The notes beneath the pieces were generated by a model that was not told where the DNA came from, made no database searches, and worked only from the letters and a program-made list of their open reading frames with translations. Shown one piece after another: positions 13,434-16,398 of a stretch of 16,398 bases of DNA; within the stretch, counting starts at the first letter, position 1, and every line of letters starts with the position of its first letter. Source of the DNA: Nanobdellati archaeon (GTDB taxonomy: Archaea > EX4484-52 > JAADEF01); assembly GCA_015521505.1 (NCBI GenBank), contig WAOB01000097.1:1-16398 (forward strand). The letters run 5' to 3'. The translations under genes and the position numbers were made by a program.

Positions 13434-14630
13434 ATGGATTATTCGAATGATTTCTGGATTGAAAATAAAGAGAAGATAAAACAAGTTATAGATAAAATAT
13501 CTTCTAAATTTGTGGTTCTTTCTCCTTATGTAAAGATAAACGCCTCTTATAATGGATGGTTTGATGAAGAATGGGGAAGAGATACATTTATCTCTTTAGA
13601 GGGATTATTGTTGGTGCGTAATAAATATGAATATGCTAAATCTATTTTTTTAAGATGGATCAAATATGAGAAAAAAGGCTTAATGCCTACATTACCGGAG
13701 AGAAACTACTATGGAGATGCAGATACAAGTTTATGGTTTATATACGCTTTATCCAGATACTATTATTATACAAAAGATTTACATTTAATAAGTAAAACAC
13801 GACATACTGTGGAGAACATACTTTACAACTACATTAATGGTACAAGTTATGAAGATAAAGGAATTATTAAACAAATATATATGGATGATGATTTTTTAAT
13901 TATAACTCCTGAACGTGCAACATGGATGGATGCTGATGCTTTAGGTAAATTAGATCCAATAACTCCTCGACAAGGTAAGACAGTAGAGATTAATGCACTT
14001 TATTATGAGGGTTTGCTTTTTGCAAAGTATTTAGAAGACGTAGGATATAAGTTTGATATAGATTTGGATTATTATATCAAGGGTATGAAAAAGAACTTTC
14101 AAAGAAAGTTTTATGATGTACGTTTAGGTTATCTTAGAGATGTCATAGATGGGGATAAAGATGGTGATGCTTTAAGACCAAATATGCTCTTTGCTTTAAG
14201 ATCAAATAACCTTGTAGATTATGATATAATAAAAAGTTCGATAGAGAAAATTAATAAGGAATTGTTAACTCCTTATGGGTTAAGAAGTTTAAGTCCTAAA
14301 CACCCTAGATATAAAGGAGAGCACAGGAATCAAGATCCTATTGAGATTAAGGATTTAGCATACCATAACGGTTCCGTTTGGCCGTGGATTATGGGGTGTT
14401 ATATTGATGTAATCTATAAAATTATGATTTATGAAGGGAGTAGGTATGAAGATATAAAAAATAAGCTAAGAGATATCATGTTTCCTCTTACAAAGTATTT
14501 AATAGATTATGGAACTATACCAGAGATATTTTCAGGAGATTCTTTTACTCCTTCAGGAACAACTTATCAGGCATGGAGTATAGGAGAGATATGGAGAGTG
14601 ATCATAAATTACGGATTACTTGAGGATTAA
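13434..14630 (+). CDS. Glycogen debranching-type glycosidase, catalytic domain only (GH133-like)
   Basis: Predicted amylo-alpha-1,6-glucosidase with an (alpha/alpha)6 barrel, acting on branched alpha-glucans. The 398 residues correspond to the GDE C-terminal domain: NGWFDEEWGRDTFISL (40-55), GLMPTLPERN (82-91), TWMDAD (163-168), TPRQGKTVEINALYY (177-191), LRPNMLFALR (247-256), the region 281-320 with YGLRSLSPKHPRY, HRNQDP and YHNGSVWPW, and GTIPEIFSGD (360-369). D166 and E364 are the likely acid/base pair by analogy with characterised debranching enzymes. Typical archaeal homologues are about 600-700 residues and carry an N-terminal glucan-binding GDE_N domain, which is missing. No signal peptide is seen, so the enzyme is cytoplasmic. 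Its stop overlaps the convergent unknown gene by 4 nt. Confidence 0.87.
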   Translation: MDYSNDFWIENKEKIKQVIDKISSKFVVLSPYVKINASYNGWFDEEWGRDTFISLEGLLLVRNKYEYAKSIFLRWIKYEKKGLMPTLPERNYYGDADTSLWFIYALSRYYYYTKDLHLISKTRHTVENILYNYINGTSYEDKGIIKQIYMDDDFLIITPERATWMDADALGKLDPITPRQGKTVEINALYYEGLLFAKYLEDVGYKFDIDLDYYIKGMKKNFQRKFYDVRLGYLRDVIDGDKDGDALRPNMLFALRSNNLVDYDIIKSSIEKINKELLTPYGLRSLSPKHPRYKGEHRNQDPIEIKDLAYHNGSVWPWIMGCYIDVIYKIMIYEGSRYEDIKNKLRDIMFPLTKYLIDYGTIPEIFSGDSFTPSGTTYQAWSIGEIWRVIINYGLLED

Positions 14631-15169
14631 AAACTTTCTCTCCAAACCTCCTCTACTTTTTCATCAGTTATTCCAGCATTCCAATTTATTTTGATCTCTT
14701 TTACTAGTCTTTCGAACAAACCTTTACTTTGTTCTTTTAATTTGTTAACTCTCTCTCTATAATATATTAACCAGTATATGTCAGTTAATATCTTTTGAAT
14801 GTAATTTCCATAAGGAAGTTTTATTTCAAGATATGGTTGAAATTTAAATTCTATACTACCTTCATTAGTTTTCATATCCTGACTTCCTATGAGTTTTGTA
14901 TATATCACAAATTTTGTGTACTCATCCCAAGGTTTTTTATATTTAAAATAATATCTATAATCTATGCTTGTTGATCCTTTAGGGGTAAAAGAATCATCTA
15001 CCATTAAAAAATCTTCATAGAATTTTGAAGCGGAAATTTCTAATATGTGGAAACATATTTTATGGAATTTATGAAATACCTTTCCCCAAGGATTGTGGGT
15101 CTTTATTTTAAAACTATACCATTTTTGACCTGGATAGAGATACTCTTTAATTTCTAATTTCCCTCCCAC
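14627..15169 (-). CDS. Protein of unknown function, last gene of an scpA-scpB unit
   Basis: I do not recognise this 180-residue protein. It is basic and rich in aromatic residues (Tyr, Phe, Trp). The first 120 residues look beta-rich (KLEIKEYLYPGQKWYSFKIK, then SIEFKFQPYLEIKLPYG); the last 60 form helices (LTDIYWLIYYRERVNKLKEQ, then LFERLVKEI) and end in a charged tail. No signal peptide, membrane span or cysteine motif is seen. Starts TTG 15181, GTG 15178 and GTG 15169 are possible; 15169 is chosen because GGTGAT (15174-15179, minus strand) is 4 nt upstream. The gene overlaps the end of scpB by 23 nt (35 nt with the TTG), which suggests translational coupling and a link to chromosome organisation, by context only. 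It could equally be a passenger. Confidence 0.8.
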   Translation of the reverse strand: MGGKLEIKEYLYPGQKWYSFKIKTHNPWGKVFHKFHKICFHILEISASKFYEDFLMVDDSFTPKGSTSIDYRYYFKYKKPWDEYTKFVIYTKLIGSQDMKTNEGSIEFKFQPYLEIKLPYGNYIQKILTDIYWLIYYRERVNKLKEQSKGLFERLVKEIKINWNAGITDEKVEEVWRESF

Positions 15170-15722
15170 TATTATCACCAAAATCTTCTTCTTTTATTGC
15201 TTTACTTTCAAAAAATTCTTTTAATTCTTTTTCATTTTTCAATCCGAAATAATCTAAAAATTTCTTTGTTATTTTCAATATTTTTACATTACCTGTTTTT
15301 TCTGCTTTCACAAAGCCTCTTTCTATTAGTTCTTTTATCTGTTCATGTGCTCTATATCCTCTTATCTCTATTACATCTTTTTGTTTTATAGGGGATTTGT
15401 AAGCAATTAATGCAAGTGTCTGTAGGGTTGCTCTGGAAAATTCTTTGTAAGGAGCTAAATCTTCGACATATCTAAAATACTTTGACTGTATTGTCAAATC
15501 ATACTTTTCATTAGGGAGTTTTTTTATTTCAAAAGGCAAATTATATTCTTTAATTTTTTTATTTATCTCGTCTATTGTCTTGACTATCCCTTCTTTTGAT
15601 ATTTTTTTCATCTTTTTATCTAAAATATATTTTTTATTTAATACTCTATATATTTCGTTTATACTTAATGCTTCTTGTGAAACAAACAATGCCGATAATA
15701 TGATACTTTCCAACTCATCCAT
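15147..15722 (-). CDS. scpB: Condensin subunit ScpB (kleisin-associated, winged-helix)
   Basis: Dimeric winged-helix partner of ScpA in the SMC condensin that compacts and segregates the chromosome. The 191 residues show the N-terminal helical wing (MDELESIILSALF, the usual opening) and the family signature EFSRATLQTLALIAYKSPI followed by EIRGYRAHEQIKELIERGFV, then FLDYFGLKNEKELKEFF. The start at 15722 is preferred over the ATG at 15728 because GGAGG (15730-15734, minus strand) is 7 nt from 15722 but only 1 nt from 15728. It overlaps the end of scpA by 8 nt and the next gene by 23 nt, so all three are likely co-translated. The SMC gene is not in the window. Confidence 0.92.
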   Translation of the reverse strand: MDELESIILSALFVSQEALSINEIYRVLNKKYILDKKMKKISKEGIVKTIDEINKKIKEYNLPFEIKKLPNEKYDLTIQSKYFRYVEDLAPYKEFSRATLQTLALIAYKSPIKQKDVIEIRGYRAHEQIKELIERGFVKAEKTGNVKILKITKKFLDYFGLKNEKELKEFFESKAIKEEDFGDNSGREIRN

Positions 15723-16398
15723 CTTCATTCCTCCATCCTTTATAGATTTCTATCTCTCCAAAAGGTTTTTCCTGCTTACAATATATTCTTCCTTCATTTG
15801 ATAAGTGAAGTATAGATTGCAACTTTATTATTTTTTCATAAGGATCACTACTTTCTAAGAGTTTTGAAAACAAAGCCTTCTTATCTATTTTAAACATTTC
15901 AATTATTTTCTCATATGTCTTTTCAATTAATTCCCTTATATCAAATTCTTTCAAGTCAAAACTGAACATCTCTTCTTTTATGTTTTTTCTTCTAGATTTT
16001 AATGCTTTATCCAGCGCATCTATTAATTCATATAATGTAACTCTTCTCTTTACAGGTTTTTTTAATGGTAAGACGATGGGTGGTAAGTCTATTATTTTTA
16101 CATCTTCTTTTTTATTAGAAAGAAGAGTTTCTAAAGAATCTTCATTAATCTCTATTTTTTCTTCTTCAGGATATTGAATAGAAGATTCTTCTCTAAAAAA
16201 TTCTGATTTCAATCTATATATGAGAGCGGCAATAAGAATCATTTTTGCAGGTATTTTAAGATCTTTACTCTTTAATTCATCTAAATAGGCTATGAATCTC
16301 TCATTTAACACAATGAGATCTATATCCCATGGATCCATATCCTCTGTTAATATCTCAATAACAGATCTCCAGTTTTCTTTAAGTATTAATTCTAATAT
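15715..16398 (-). CDS. scpA: Condensin kleisin subunit ScpA (N-terminus outside window)
   Basis: Kleisin that closes the SMC ring, its N-terminal domain binding the SMC neck and its C-terminal winged helix binding the SMC head. 227 residues are visible. The frame stays open to the window edge, and the 20 codons before the ATG at 16338 read ILELILKENWRSVIEILTED, which continues naturally into DPWDIDLIVLNERFIAYL, the conserved kleisin N-terminal motif. The gene therefore starts beyond 16398 and the ATG at 16338 is internal. The middle (about 60-140 of the visible part) is charged and low-complexity, as usual for the linker; the C-terminal winged helix (EKIIKLQSILHLSNEGRIYC) is intact. It overlaps scpB by 8 nt. 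Confidence 0.93.
   Translation of the reverse strand: MLELILKENWRSVIEILTEDMDPWDIDLIVLNERFIAYLDELKSKDLKIPAKMILIAALIYRLKSEFFREESSIQYPEEEKIEINEDSLETLLSNKKEDVKIIDLPPIVLPLKKPVKRRVTLYELIDALDKALKSRRKNIKEEMFSFDLKEFDIRELIEKTYEKIIEMFKIDKKALFSKLLESSDPYEKIIKLQSILHLSNEGRIYCKQEKPFGEIEIYKGWRNEDG

Noticed and set aside
16338..16340. ATG at 16338 as the start of scpA
   Set aside because: The 20 codons upstream continue the kleisin N-terminal domain, so the start is beyond the window.
1..16398. CRISPR array, insertion sequence, integrase or prophage genes
   Set aside because: No direct-repeat ladder, transposase or integrase motif, or attachment-site duplication next to the tRNA was seen.

Overview
This is an AT-rich (roughly one-third G+C by eye) stretch of an archaeal chromosome. 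The archaeal assignment rests on an MCM helicase, Spt5, Sss1-type SecE, a P0-type L10 with acidic tail, TFS, an archaeal/eukaryotic-type PheRS alpha chain, a tRNA-Gly without an encoded CCA, TATA-like boxes 25-30 nt before several starts, and ribosome binding sites of the GGTGAT/GGTGT type. Small gene spacing, frequent overlaps, a stand-alone short debranching-enzyme domain and a lytic-transglycosylase-fold protein would fit a DPANN-like lineage, but that is inference. The tRNA is very GC-rich against the AT-rich background, which hints at a warm habitat.

Layout. 1-1671: 3' part of metG, overlapping map (methionine charging, then removal of the initiator Met). 1674-3140 (-): pheS, convergent with map and 2 nt away. 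3141-3248: divergent promoter region with a perfect GAAA-tetraloop hairpin in the presumed 5' leader of the next operon. 3249-6048 (+): secE-spt5-rpl11-rpl1-rplP0, the classic translocation/transcription/ribosomal stalk cluster, but without the L12 gene that usually ends it. 6088-6957: a RimK-like ATP-grasp ligase. 6958-7178: convergent intergenic region with a possible structured RNA. 7179-9281 (-): mcm replicative helicase. 9282-9819: a gene-poor stretch with a small tandem-hairpin element, tRNA-Gly(GCC) on the minus strand, and a strong candidate small RNA of three consecutive hairpins (9648-9728, +) with a TATA-like box at the right distance. 9820-12019 (+): a secreted/membrane Ig-like protein and a ZIP metal transporter. 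11995-12903 (-): a membrane-anchored SLT-domain protein whose 3' end overlaps the transporter gene. 13065-14630 (+): TFS and a short GH133-type glycogen debranching domain. 14627-16398 (-): scpA (cut by the window edge), scpB and an unrecognised protein, overlapping like an operon.

The window is mostly informational housekeeping (aminoacylation, N-terminal processing, secretion, elongation, ribosome, replication, condensin) with a few envelope and carbohydrate genes. No CRISPR, insertion sequence, prophage or defence island is visible. The most novel material is non-coding: the three-hairpin RNA candidate, the secE leader hairpin, and the long-range stem between rimK-like and mcm. Among proteins, the unrecognised product coupled to scpAB and the archaeal SLT-domain protein are the ones to follow up.
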